Source of the DNA: Tissierellia bacterium
GTDB lineage: Bacteria > Bacillota > Clostridia > Tissierellales > Tepidimicrobiaceae
Reading direction: 5' to 3'
DNA: 64,000 bases
Assembly: GCA_012735215.1 (NCBI GenBank)
Contig: JAAYHX010000010.1
Span: forward strand, 1 to 64,000
Part shown: positions 17,014 through 25,268 of the stretch, piece after piece
How positions within the stretch are numbered: position 1 is the stretch's first letter
Layout: each line of letters starts with the position of its first letter
Notes under the pieces: generated by a model
The model's database searches: none
Seen by the model: the letters and a program-made list of their open reading frames with translations, nothing else
Told to the model about the DNA's origin: nothing
Program-made: the position numbers and the translations under genes

Positions 17014-18272
17014 TGAGATCCATGTATTCAGCAATATCAGGTTTAAGATCCCACCAAACCAAGATGGATGTCATAGGAAATAATATTGCCAATGTAAACA
17101 CTGTGGGATATAAAAAGCAGACGGTTACATTCCAAGAAGTTTTTAGTCAAGTAATTAGAGGGGCTAGTGCCCCAGAAGCTGGCAAGGGAGGTACAAACCC
17201 TCAACAAATTGGATTAGGTGTTGATGTTGGATCTATTAATACTATTCATACTCAAGGATCAACCCAAAGAACAGATAATCCAGATGACTTGATGATAAAT
17301 GGTGAAGGATTTTTTGTAGTGTCAGATGATGTTAATTTGCAGAACAGATACTATACAAGGGCAGGTAATCTATCTTTAGATAGGGATGGCAACTTAGTTA
17401 CAGTTGATGGTTATAAGGTTTTAGGATATGAAATGGATGAAAATGAAAATAGGACCAATACTATAACTTCAATTAGAATCAACAGGTCTCAAACAATAGA
17501 ACCTACACCTACAACCAGAGTCGAAGTTAGGGGAAATCTTGATTCAGGATCAGAAATAGGCGATGAGCACCTAGCTGATACCATCATCAAGGATAGTCTA
17601 GGAAATTCATACGTTGTAACCTTTAAGTTTACTAAGGCTGCTGATGGAAATTGGGATTTAAGCATCGATGCTGTAAAGCCACAGACAGGAGATGGGACAG
17701 ATATAACTGCTACATTAATTCCGGCAAGTGTAACTTTAGAATTTGATGAAGCAGGTAAGTTACTTTCCACAAACAATGTAACTTTAAATATCACAAAGCC
17801 AGGAGTAAACTTTGGTGATGGAGGAAATATTACAATAGAATTTCCTGCTGCAAACTTCACACAATATGCCAATGAAATGGATGCAAAACCTTACGCTATG
17901 GACGGCAATTCTTCAGGAAGCTTGGAAGGTTATACTATAGACTCTAAAGGAGTTGTATATGGAGTATTTTCCAATGGACAGAGCAAAGCTTTAGCACAAT
18001 TGGTACTTGCAAAGTTTGATAACCCAATGGGATTGCAGAAGATGGGCAGTAACCTATTTATAGATTCAAGAAACTCTGGGGAACCCCAATATGGAGCTGC
18101 TGATACTGGAGGATTTGGCTCAGTTGTATCAGGTTCTTTAGAGATGTCAAATGTGGATTTAGCTTATGAGTTTACAGAAATGATCACTACACAAAGAGGA
18201 TTCCAAGCTAACTCAAGAATTATAACTGTTTCCGATGAAATGCTACAAGAGCTTGTTAATATTAAAAGATAA
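17010..18272 (+). CDS. flgE: Flagellar hook protein FlgE (420 aa)
   Basis: Major subunit of the hook. The N-terminus has MRSMYSAISGLRSHQTKMDV and IGNNIANVNTVGYKK, the flagellar rod/hook signature. NPDDLMINGEGFFVVSDD follows, then the D1/D2 variable region. The C-terminus GSLEMSNVDLAYEFTEMITT and QRGFQANSRIITVSDEML closes the family fold. FlgG-type proteins are related, but the length and position after flgD favour hook protein. Start is ATG 17010 or 17013, with GAGGAGG at 16995-17001; the open frame extends upstream to 16914 but encodes nothing conserved. Confidence 0.93.
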   Translation: MMRSMYSAISGLRSHQTKMDVIGNNIANVNTVGYKKQTVTFQEVFSQVIRGASAPEAGKGGTNPQQIGLGVDVGSINTIHTQGSTQRTDNPDDLMINGEGFFVVSDDVNLQNRYYTRAGNLSLDRDGNLVTVDGYKVLGYEMDENENRTNTITSIRINRSQTIEPTPTTRVEVRGNLDSGSEIGDEHLADTIIKDSLGNSYVVTFKFTKAADGNWDLSIDAVKPQTGDGTDITATLIPASVTLEFDEAGKLLSTNNVTLNITKPGVNFGDGGNITIEFPAANFTQYANEMDAKPYAMDGNSSGSLEGYTIDSKGVVYGVFSNGQSKALAQLVLAKFDNPMGLQKMGSNLFIDSRNSGEPQYGAADTGGFGSVVSGSLEMSNVDLAYEFTEMITTQRGFQANSRIITVSDEMLQELVNIKR

Positions 18273-18281
18273 TTAAAAGCC

Positions 18282-18308
18282 CTAAGAAGGGGTTAATCCC
18301 CTTCTTAG
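18282..18308 (+). other. Strong intercistronic hairpin without T tract between flgE and flbD
   Basis: CTAAGAAGGGG at 18282-18292 pairs perfectly with CCCCTTCTTAG at 18298-18308 around TTAAT. It is followed by GCTAAAAATAAG and not a T run, so it is unlikely to be a full intrinsic terminator. It could stabilise the upstream flgE transcript or mark an RNA processing site inside the long operon. Confidence 0.7.
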
Positions 18309-18330
18309 GCTAAAAATAAGGGTGGTATAT

Positions 18331-18543
18331 ATGATAAAGTTAAAAAGATTAAATGGAAAGGAATTTGTTGTAAACTGCGAACTTATTCAATATTTAGAGG
18401 AAACTCCAGATACTGTAATAACCCTAACAACAGGAACTAAAATAGTTGTAGCAGAGACAGTTGATGAAATTATAGAAAAGGTAATTGAGTACAAAGCTAG
18501 TATATTAGACTACAGCAGGAATGCTCGGAGGAAAGAGGTGTAA
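18331..18543 (+). CDS. flbD: FlbD family flagellar protein (70 aa)
   Basis: Small cytoplasmic protein, also called SwrD or YlzI in Bacillus, that supports stator function and swarming. It begins MIKLKRLNGKEFVVNCELI and contains EETPDTVITLTTGTKIVV, the family pattern. ATG 18331 has AAGGGTGG at 18318-18325; an in-frame GTG at 18322 is less likely. It lies immediately before motA, in line with a stator-related role. Confidence 0.9.
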   Translation: MIKLKRLNGKEFVVNCELIQYLEETPDTVITLTTGTKIVVAETVDEIIEKVIEYKASILDYSRNARRKEV

Positions 18544-18546
18544 TAA

Positions 18547-19335
18547 TTGGATATTTCAACAATTGTTGGTATATTATTAGGTACTGTTTTTATGATTTAT
18601 GGTATCATTTTATCTGGTGACCTTGGTACTTATTGGCATATTCCATCATTAGTTATAACACTTGGTGGGACTCTAGCTTCTACTTTAGCAAGTTTTCCTA
18701 TAGATGATTTTACTAATACTGTTAAAGTAGTAAAAAAGGCTTTCGTATATAAGGATATATCACCAGAAGAGGTAATTAAAGAAGTTATAAGATTAGCAAA
18801 TGTGGCTAGAAAAGAGGGATTGCTTGCTTTAGATGAGTATGCAGAAAGTTTAGAGGATCATTTTTTGAAAAAGGGGATAACACTAATTGTTGATGGTACA
18901 GAGCCAGAGCTGGTTAGGAATATATTAGAGACAGAGTTAGTATATTTGGAGGAAAGACATTCTAATGGGCAGAGAGTATTTGAGACAGCGGCTAATTTTG
19001 CTCCGGCTTTTGGTATGATTGGTACTCTCATTGGTTTAATCAACATGCTGAAAACTATAGATGATCCAAACACTATAGGTCCTAATATGTCGGTTGCCTT
19101 AGTTACTACCTTTTATGGATCGGTATTGGCTAATGTAGTCTTTTCACCATTAGCTCAAAAGTTAAAGGAGAGAAACAATAGAGAAATTTTAGTAAAAGAG
19201 CTGATGGTTGAAGGTTTGTTATCAATTCAAGCAGGGGAAAACCCTAGAATTATTGAAGAAAAACTAAAAACTTTTATACCACCAAAGTTGAGAAAGAATT
19301 TTAGAGAACAGTTAGAGAAAGAGGGAGCACAATGA
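18547..19335 (+). CDS. motA: Flagellar stator protein MotA (262 aa)
   Basis: Membrane stator subunit that, with MotB, couples ion flow to torque. Four transmembrane segments are visible, at the N-terminus (two) and around ANFAPAFGMIGTLIGLINML and LVTTFYGSVLANVVFSPLA. A cytoplasmic loop between helices 2 and 3 carries the charged residues for FliG contact. The C-terminus ENPRIIEEKLKTFIPP is conserved. Start is TTG 18547, with AGAGGTG at 18534-18540. Its stop overlaps the motB ATG (ATGA), so translation is probably coupled. Confidence 0.97.
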   Translation: MDISTIVGILLGTVFMIYGIILSGDLGTYWHIPSLVITLGGTLASTLASFPIDDFTNTVKVVKKAFVYKDISPEEVIKEVIRLANVARKEGLLALDEYAESLEDHFLKKGITLIVDGTEPELVRNILETELVYLEERHSNGQRVFETAANFAPAFGMIGTLIGLINMLKTIDDPNTIGPNMSVALVTTFYGSVLANVVFSPLAQKLKERNNREILVKELMVEGLLSIQAGENPRIIEEKLKTFIPPKLRKNFREQLEKEGAQ

Positions 19336-20033
19336 AAAGAAGAAGACAAGTACAAAGTGGTAGCTCTAACTGGCTTACTACCTATAGTGATATGGTAACC
19401 TTATTACTGTGTTTTTTTGTACTACTGTTTACTTTTTCAAACCTAGACGTTCAAAAGTTTAAAAGTGTACTTGCTAGTTTTCAGGGTGGAAGTGGCATAC
19501 TTGAAGGAGGAAATGTAATAGAAACACCAAGTATACGTGATCAAGAAGAACTGGATTTAGAGAAACTCAGAGACATATTAGAAGATTATGCAGATAGTGC
19601 TAATCTAGGAGAAGAGATAACTATATCAATAAATGAAAGAGGATTGACAATTAGGTTTGCAGACAGAGTCTTATTTGACCCAGGAAAAGCTGATTTGAAA
19701 CCTGATGCCAAAGAAATATTAAATGATGTTGCAGAGATTCTGCAAAGAAATGAATTCAAAGATAAATTAATAAAGGTAGAAGGACATGCTGATACTACTC
19801 CAGTATCCCCAAAGGATGGCTTCCCAACCAACTGGGAGTTATCGACTACAAGGGCAACCAATGTATTAAGATTTCTGGTTGAGGAGAAGGGCATTGAAGG
19901 AGGAAGGATCTCAGCATCAGGTTATAGTTACTATAGACCAATTGCCCCCAACGATACAAAAGAAAACAAGGCAAAAAACAGAAGAGTTGACATAGTGATA
20001 TTAAAATCATCCTACGAAAAATATGAACCATAG
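19332..20033 (+). CDS. motB: Flagellar stator protein MotB, PomB/MotS-like (233 aa)
   Basis: Peptidoglycan-anchored stator partner. The single transmembrane segment contains the essential aspartate Asp20 in TTYSDMVTLLLCFFVLLF. A plug region and the OmpA-like peptidoglycan-binding domain follow, with LFDPGKADLKPDAKEIL, VEGHADTTPV and NWELSTTRATNVLRFL. The transmembrane stretch, with Cys-Phe-Phe and the following FSNLDVQKFK, resembles sodium-type PomB and MotS more than proton-type MotB. Ion choice is inference only. Confidence 0.95.
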   Translation: MKRRRQVQSGSSNWLTTYSDMVTLLLCFFVLLFTFSNLDVQKFKSVLASFQGGSGILEGGNVIETPSIRDQEELDLEKLRDILEDYADSANLGEEITISINERGLTIRFADRVLFDPGKADLKPDAKEILNDVAEILQRNEFKDKLIKVEGHADTTPVSPKDGFPTNWELSTTRATNVLRFLVEEKGIEGGRISASGYSYYRPIAPNDTKENKAKNRRVDIVILKSSYEKYEP

Positions 20034-20053
20034 TAAAAGGACGGTGTTGGACC

Positions 20054-20473
20054 ATGAATAAGAAAAACCTTATAATAATTGTATTATTAGTATTGGTGGT
20101 TCTTCTTTCTGTTGCTGGAATAGCCATAGGATTAAAATATTTAAATAGTGATGAAGAAACTGGCGGCAAAAAATTAGAAACCTTTAGCTTAGATCTAAAT
20201 GATATGTATTGTAATATAAAGGATAGCAATAAAATTGTTAAAGTCAATATCACTATTGAAACTAATAGTGAAAATACCCTTAAGGCTATAAGTGATAAAG
20301 TATATCTGATAAGAGATAATATAAATCAAATAATTAGAAATAGAACAGAAGATGAATTAGTGGGTAAGGAAGGACAAGTAAACTTGCAAAATGATATCAG
20401 AGAAAGTTTGATAAAAGTGTTTAACGATGAATCAATAACCAACGTTTATTTCAACGATTTTGTAATGCAGTAA
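20054..20473 (+). CDS. fliL: Flagellar basal body-associated protein FliL (139 aa)
   Basis: FliL surrounds the stator and supports torque. It has a short N-terminus with a transmembrane helix at about residues 5-27 (IIIVLLVLVVLLSVAGIAIG) and an extracytoplasmic domain containing VKVNITIETNSENTL and LIKVFNDESITNVYFNDFVM at the end. The closing pattern is typical of the stomatin-like FliL domain. Position between motB and fliM agrees. Sequence conservation in this family is low, so synteny carries weight. Confidence 0.88.
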   Translation: MNKKNLIIIVLLVLVVLLSVAGIAIGLKYLNSDEETGGKKLETFSLDLNDMYCNIKDSNKIVKVNITIETNSENTLKAISDKVYLIRDNINQIIRNRTEDELVGKEGQVNLQNDIRESLIKVFNDESITNVYFNDFVMQ

Positions 20474-20486
20474 GGAGGTAGAGGCA

Positions 20487-21485
20487 GTGTCCGAAATATT
20501 ATCTCAAAGTGAAATTGATGCCCTACTTCAAGCTCTTAATTCTGGGGAATTAGATGTACAAGAGATGAAGGAAGTAGAACAGTCAAAAAAGATAAAGAAG
20601 TATGATTTTAGAAATCCTCAAAAAATTGCAAAAGACCAATTAAGAACCCTAGAAATTATTCATGATAACTTTGCTAGACTCTTTCATACTTTCTTGTCAG
20701 GCTACTTAAGAGTCCCAGTGAAAATGTCTATTATATCTGTGGAGCAGATTGCTTATAGTGAATATACCAATGCTATATCTAACCCTGCCTTTTTAAATAT
20801 AGTAGACGTCAGCCCATTGAATGGTCAGATATTAATTGACATGTCTACAATAGTAGCTTATACAATAATTGATAGACTTTTGGGAGGGGATGGAAGCAAA
20901 GAGCAAGAAATTAGGGAATTTACAGAAATTGAACTATCACTATTAAGAAGCATGATGGAAAGGGCTATGCCATTAATTAAAGAAGCCTGGAAAAATGTGA
21001 TTCAGTTAGATTTGAGACTGCAAAAGGTGGAGGTAAATCCTCAGTTTGCTCAGATAATTCCACCAAATGAAACAATAGCCCTTATTACAATGAATATAGA
21101 AGTTGGCGAAGTTGAAGGAATGCTCAATGTTTGTATACCTTATTTATTACTAGAGCCTGTTTTAGATAAATTAACAACCAGGTATTGGTTTTCATCTACT
21201 AAAGAGGAATTATCACAAAATCAGATAATTCAAATAAAAAACAGGATCATGAATACTAAGGTAGAGATTAAAGCAGAACTAGGATCGACTTTTGTTAAGG
21301 TGAAGGATATAATCAACTTACAAAAAGGCGATGTTATAAGATTAGATAATAAAGAAAAGAGTGGCATAAAAATAAGGGTGGGCTCTAATGTTAAGTTTAT
21401 AGGAGAAATTGGGATATCAAATAGCAAAATGGCTGTTAAAATAACCAATGTGGTAAAGGATGGTGAGAATGATGAAGAACAATGA
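20487..21485 (+). CDS. fliM: Flagellar motor switch protein FliM (332 aa)
   Basis: C-ring protein that binds phosphorylated CheY. The N-terminal CheY-binding motif is EILSQSEIDALLQAL. The CheC-like middle domain includes YDFRNPQKIAKDQLRTLEII and LSGYLRVPVKMSIISVEQI. The C-terminal SpoA domain (about 255-325) mediates contact with FliY/FliN. GTG 20487 is preceded by AAGGAGGTAGAG. Its end overlaps the fliY start by 17 bases. Confidence 0.97.
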   Translation: MSEILSQSEIDALLQALNSGELDVQEMKEVEQSKKIKKYDFRNPQKIAKDQLRTLEIIHDNFARLFHTFLSGYLRVPVKMSIISVEQIAYSEYTNAISNPAFLNIVDVSPLNGQILIDMSTIVAYTIIDRLLGGDGSKEQEIREFTEIELSLLRSMMERAMPLIKEAWKNVIQLDLRLQKVEVNPQFAQIIPPNETIALITMNIEVGEVEGMLNVCIPYLLLEPVLDKLTTRYWFSSTKEELSQNQIIQIKNRIMNTKVEIKAELGSTFVKVKDIINLQKGDVIRLDNKEKSGIKIRVGSNVKFIGEIGISNSKMAVKITNVVKDGENDEEQ

Positions 21486-22587
21486 TATGCTTTCTCAAGA
21501 GGAAATAGATCTATTGTTAAAGGGAAGTGAAGATGAAAGTAGTTTAAGTAGTGATGAAAATATAACAGATCTTGAGAAGGACACCCTCGGAGAAATTGGA
21601 AATATAAGCATGGGTAGTGCTGCAACAACCCTATCAACCTTATTAAATAGAAAAGTAACTATTACAACACCAAAAATTGAGATTACTACTACTTCTGAAT
21701 TGTCAGCTGAGTATACTATACCTTTTGTAGCGGTGGATGTTAAGTACAAGGAAGGCTTAGAGGGCTCTAATGTATTAGTTATAAAAGAAGACGATGTAAA
21801 GATTATTACTGATATGATGATGGGAAATGATATAAATGTAGAACGTGAATTGACAGAACTAGACTTAAGTGCTATTTCTGAAGTTATGAATCAAATGATG
21901 GGTTCAGCAGCAACTTCACTATCTGAAATGTTCTCAAAGAGGATTGATATTGAACCACCAAGGTCCTATAACATTACGATGGCTGAAGGAGAGGAAAAAT
22001 TAGAGGCCCTTCAGACAGATAAACCAATAATTAAAGTATCCTTTAGAATGATAGTAGATGATTTAATTGATAGTAATATAATGCAGCTTATACCAATAGA
22101 CTTTGGCCAACAGCTTGTAGAAAACCTTATAGGTGATTATGCTGATACTGATACTGTAGAGGAGCCAGAGCTCATTGATATGGATGATTTTAATGTACAT
22201 AGCAGTGAGGTAAAGGAAACAATATCAGTTGAAAGCAGTCCTAAAATGGAGCAAGAAAGGATTGCGGAGGAGCAGGTAGTAGTTAAAAAGCCAAAATTTG
22301 AAGTCTTTGGTGAAAGTCAGCCTAAGAGTAAACAAAAAGAGTCTATTGACCTAGTGGGAGACATACCTGTCGAGCTGACAGTTGAATTGGGCAGAGCTGT
22401 AAAGAAAATTAGTGAAATATTGGAATATGGACCTGGAACAGTTGTAGAGTTAGATAAATTAGTTGGAGAACCTTTAAATATATATGCCAATGGAAAGTTC
22501 ATTGCTAGAGGGGAAGTTGTAGTAATTGATGATAACTTTGGAGTTAGAATAACTGATATAGATAATAATGAAAGGAACAAATTTTAA
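21469..22587 (+). CDS. fliY: Flagellar motor switch phosphatase FliY (372 aa)
   Basis: C-ring component of Firmicutes that fuses a CheY-P phosphatase to a FliN-like domain. The N-terminus MLSQEEIDLLLKGS resembles the CheY-binding peptide. Two CheC-type catalytic patterns are present: LGEIGNISMGSAATTLSTLL and ISEVMNQMMGSAATSLSEMF. A charged linker (about 215-285) precedes the C-terminal SpoA/FliN domain with VELTVELGRAVKKISEIL and FGVRITDI. Starts at 21460, 21469 and 21472 are all possible; none has a perfect ribosome binding site and coupling to fliM is likely. Confidence 0.95.
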   Translation: MMKNNDMLSQEEIDLLLKGSEDESSLSSDENITDLEKDTLGEIGNISMGSAATTLSTLLNRKVTITTPKIEITTTSELSAEYTIPFVAVDVKYKEGLEGSNVLVIKEDDVKIITDMMMGNDINVERELTELDLSAISEVMNQMMGSAATSLSEMFSKRIDIEPPRSYNITMAEGEEKLEALQTDKPIIKVSFRMIVDDLIDSNIMQLIPIDFGQQLVENLIGDYADTDTVEEPELIDMDDFNVHSSEVKETISVESSPKMEQERIAEEQVVVKKPKFEVFGESQPKSKQKESIDLVGDIPVELTVELGRAVKKISEILEYGPGTVVELDKLVGEPLNIYANGKFIARGEVVVIDDNFGVRITDIDNNERNKF

Positions 22588-22602
22588 TAAGGAGGAATGG
22601 AT

Positions 22603-22965
22603 ATGGGAAAAGGAATTTTAATAGTTGATGATGCTTCATTTATGAGAATGATGATAAAGGACATATTAACTAAAAATGGATTTGAGGTTGCAGGGGAAGC
22701 TGAAAATGGCTTAGTAGCTGTAGAAAAGTATAAAGAACTACAACCAGAATTAGTTATCATGGATATAACCATGCCTGAAATGGATGGAATCCAGGCTGTT
22801 AAGGAGATAAAGAGTTTAGATCCTAATGCAAAAATAATCATGTGTTCAGCCATGGGACAACAGGCAATGGTAATAGAGGCAATACAAGCAGGGGCAAGAG
22901 ATTTTATTGTAAAGCCATTTCAGCAGGATAGAGTTATAGAAGCTGTAAAGAAGGCTATGGTTTAA
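22603..22965 (+). CDS. cheY: Chemotaxis response regulator CheY (120 aa)
   Basis: Single receiver domain that carries the signal from CheA to the switch. The acidic pocket is ILIVDDASFMR, the phosphorylation site is Asp54 in LVIMDITMPEMDG, the Thr/Ser is in IIMCSAMGQQ, and the lysine is in DFIVKPFQ. ATG 22603 has GGAGG at 22591-22595; ATG 22597 is also in frame but too close. It sits inside the switch and export genes, the standard Firmicutes position. Confidence 0.97.
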   Translation: MGKGILIVDDASFMRMMIKDILTKNGFEVAGEAENGLVAVEKYKELQPELVIMDITMPEMDGIQAVKEIKSLDPNAKIIMCSAMGQQAMVIEAIQAGARDFIVKPFQQDRVIEAVKKAMV

Positions 22966-23463
22966 ATGACTGGAAAAACATTTATTCAAATATTGATTCT
23001 AATGCTGGCCATAAATCAAAGGGTATATGCTGCTGGGATGGACTACAGTATTGGAAGGGTAATATTAAAGATGATTTTATACTTAGGGATAATCATCCTA
23101 GTATTATTTATGGCTATGTATGGAGCCAAATTTGTTGCTAAGAATTCAAAAAGGTTTGTTACAAGCAGATACATGAAGATAGTAGACGTATTAAATCTTG
23201 GAGCAAACTTTAAAATAATGATGGTGGAAATAGATAATTTAATTTATGTAATTGCATTAGCAGGTAACTCAATTGAATTAATAGACAAGCTACCCAAAGA
23301 TTCTATAGTTCAAATTGATGATTTTCAGGAGCATTTAACTAAATACACATCCCATTTTAAGGGGAAGCATATGAATAGCCTTTATAAAAATTTAGATAGA
23401 ATTTTAAATCGTTTAGATACTATCAATGATAAGGAAGAAGTTGACAATGAAGAAGATAGGTAG
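22966..23463 (+). CDS. fliO: Flagellar biosynthesis protein FliO/FliZ (165 aa)
   Basis: Membrane protein that assists FliP assembly in the export gate. It has an N-terminal signal-like helix, a short external piece and a transmembrane helix at about 37-56 (ILYLGIIILVLFMAMYGAKF), followed by a cytoplasmic domain with SRYMKIVDVLNLGANFKIMM, a common FliO pattern. The ATG begins right after the cheY stop with no gap. Low sequence conservation makes the neighbour fliP important for the call. Confidence 0.88.
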   Translation: MTGKTFIQILILMLAINQRVYAAGMDYSIGRVILKMILYLGIIILVLFMAMYGAKFVAKNSKRFVTSRYMKIVDVLNLGANFKIMMVEIDNLIYVIALAGNSIELIDKLPKDSIVQIDDFQEHLTKYTSHFKGKHMNSLYKNLDRILNRLDTINDKEEVDNEEDR

Positions 23464-24193
23464 AATTCTTTTATTAAGTTTCTTGATCTTGGCAATGCTT
23501 GGTGCAAATACATCTTTTGCACAAGTTGAAAACCCAATATCTGGTATATTAGAAGGTAGTGAGCCTGGGGATTATGTTTTTTCCTTAAGGCTTTTGATAA
23601 TATTGACAATACTAACATTAGCACCATCTATCCTTATAATGCTAACTAGCTTTACAAGGATAATCATTGTTTTATCCTTTATTAGAAATGCAATGGGAAT
23701 GCAGCAAACACCGCCAAATCAGGTTATTGTTGGATTGGCTCTTTTCTTAACCTTTTTTATAATGGCTCCAGTTGCAACTGAAATTAATTCTACTGCCCTA
23801 CAGCCATATATGGAAGAGGAAATTACCTTTGATGCAGCTTTAGATAGGGCTATGGAACCAGTAAGAGAGTTTATGTTTAAACAGACTAGGGATAAAGATT
23901 TAGCATTATTTCTAAATATAAGTGAAACACAAGCTGAAAAACTAGAAGAAATTCCAAATCACGTGTTAATTCCATCATTTATAATAAGTGAGTTAAAAAC
24001 TGCATTTCAAATAGGCTTTGTAATATATATTCCGTTTTTAGTTATTGATATGGTGGTTTCCAGTACACTAATGTCGATGGGTATGATGATGCTACCTCCA
24101 GTAATCATATCCTTGCCTTTTAAAATATTGTTATTCATTTTAGTAGATGGTTGGAGTTTAATAGTCAAATCCCTTGTTATGGGATTTAATTAG
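23447..24193 (+). CDS. fliP: Flagellar export gate protein FliP (248 aa)
   Basis: Core of the export gate. A signal peptide (about 1-26) is followed by membrane helices with RLLIILTILTLAPSILIMLT and FTRIIIVLSFIRNAMGMQQT, then PPNQVIVGLALFLTFFIMAP. The C-terminus has MGMMMLPPVIISLPFKILLF. ATG 23447 is chosen, with GGAAGAAG at 23431-23438; it overlaps the fliO end by 17 bases. The frame's earlier alternative start would place extra residues before the signal peptide. Confidence 0.97.
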   Translation: MKKIGRILLLSFLILAMLGANTSFAQVENPISGILEGSEPGDYVFSLRLLIILTILTLAPSILIMLTSFTRIIIVLSFIRNAMGMQQTPPNQVIVGLALFLTFFIMAPVATEINSTALQPYMEEEITFDAALDRAMEPVREFMFKQTRDKDLALFLNISETQAEKLEEIPNHVLIPSFIISELKTAFQIGFVIYIPFLVIDMVVSSTLMSMGMMMLPPVIISLPFKILLFILVDGWSLIVKSLVMGFN

Positions 24194-24203
24194 GGGTGAT
24201 TAG

Positions 24204-24473
24204 ATGAATCAATCTGATACATTAAAACTAGCTCAAGATGCCATAAGGACAGTTTTGATGATGGCATCGCCAATGTTAATATCCAGCTTAGTAATAGGAT
24301 TATTAATAAGTATAATCCAATCTGTTACACAGATACAGGAAGCTACCTTATCTTTTGTACCTAAAATAATTGCTGTACTTTTAACCTTGGTAATATTTGG
24401 ACCTTGGATTTTAAATATTATAACAGAGTTCACAACAAACTTATTTACAAATGTTAATTTGTTTGTTAAGTAG
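24204..24473 (+). CDS. fliQ: Flagellar export gate protein FliQ (89 aa)
   Basis: Two-helix component of the export gate that packs around FliP and FliR. Both transmembrane hairpin segments are visible: LMMASPMLISSLVIGLLISI and FVPKIIAVLLTLVIFGPWIL, with IQSVTQIQEATLSFVPK between them, a strong FliQ signature. GGGGTGA precedes the ATG. The length of 89 residues is exactly the usual one. Confidence 0.97.
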   Translation: MNQSDTLKLAQDAIRTVLMMASPMLISSLVIGLLISIIQSVTQIQEATLSFVPKIIAVLLTLVIFGPWILNIITEFTTNLFTNVNLFVK

Positions 24474-24486
24474 ATAGGTGTTTTCT

Positions 24487-25257
24487 ATGGCTAATGAGAT
24501 AAACATGTTATTAAGCAAATACCAATTGTTCTTAATAGTCCTTGTTAGGGCATCAGGAGTATTTATTGTTTCACCTTTTTTTAGTTCTCAGAACATATCC
24601 AATACTGTTAAAGTTGGTTTAACAGTTTTTATTTCTATTATTTTGACATTGACATTAGATGTAGATATCCAAGCTTTGGAAATTTCAACTATAGTATTAA
24701 TAATTAAGGAACTAATGGCTGGAATGATAATTGGTTTTATTTGTTACTTATTTTTTACTACATTTTATACAATGGGACAAATTGTTGACATGAGCATTGG
24801 CTTTGGAATGGTAAATGTTATTGACCCCCAAAATAGGATACAGGTACCTTTGATGGGAAACTTCTATTATATTTTGGCATTCTTGATTTTTTTGGGTATT
24901 AATGGTCACCATGCCATTATAAAAGCTTTGATGGATAGTTATAAGTTTATACCTATAGGTGGTTTTACTTTTGATGAGAATATAGTATTTTTAATCATTG
25001 AAATTTTAGGAAGAATTTTTGCCATTGGTTTTATGATCAGTACTCCAATTGTTATTAGTGTTTTTCTACTAAATTTGGTATTGGGGATTTTAGTAAGGAC
25101 CATACCCCAGATGAATGTCTTTGTTGTAGGACTACCTCTAAAAATATTGGTAGGTCTACTAATTATGATGATCACAATGCCAATTTTCAGTTCCATAGTA
25201 TCCAAACTTGTTACTTTGATGTGGGACAAGATCTATGAGTTTTACAAAATACTATAA
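24487..25257 (+). CDS. fliR: Flagellar export gate protein FliR (256 aa)
   Basis: Polytopic membrane protein, about six helices, that completes the FliPQR gate. Recognisable are VRASGVFIVSPFFSSQNISN, MGQIVDMSIGFGMVNVIDPQ, and the late stretch FLLNLVLGILVRTIPQMNVF with VVGLPLKILVGLLIM. ATG 24487 is used, with GATAGGTG at 24473-24480; an in-frame GTG at 24478 is part of that site. It is followed by flhB after 11 bases, the usual order. Confidence 0.97.
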   Translation: MANEINMLLSKYQLFLIVLVRASGVFIVSPFFSSQNISNTVKVGLTVFISIILTLTLDVDIQALEISTIVLIIKELMAGMIIGFICYLFFTTFYTMGQIVDMSIGFGMVNVIDPQNRIQVPLMGNFYYILAFLIFLGINGHHAIIKALMDSYKFIPIGGFTFDENIVFLIIEILGRIFAIGFMISTPIVISVFLLNLVLGILVRTIPQMNVFVVGLPLKILVGLLIMMITMPIFSSIVSKLVTLMWDKIYEFYKIL

Positions 25258-25268
25258 AGGTAGATGCT

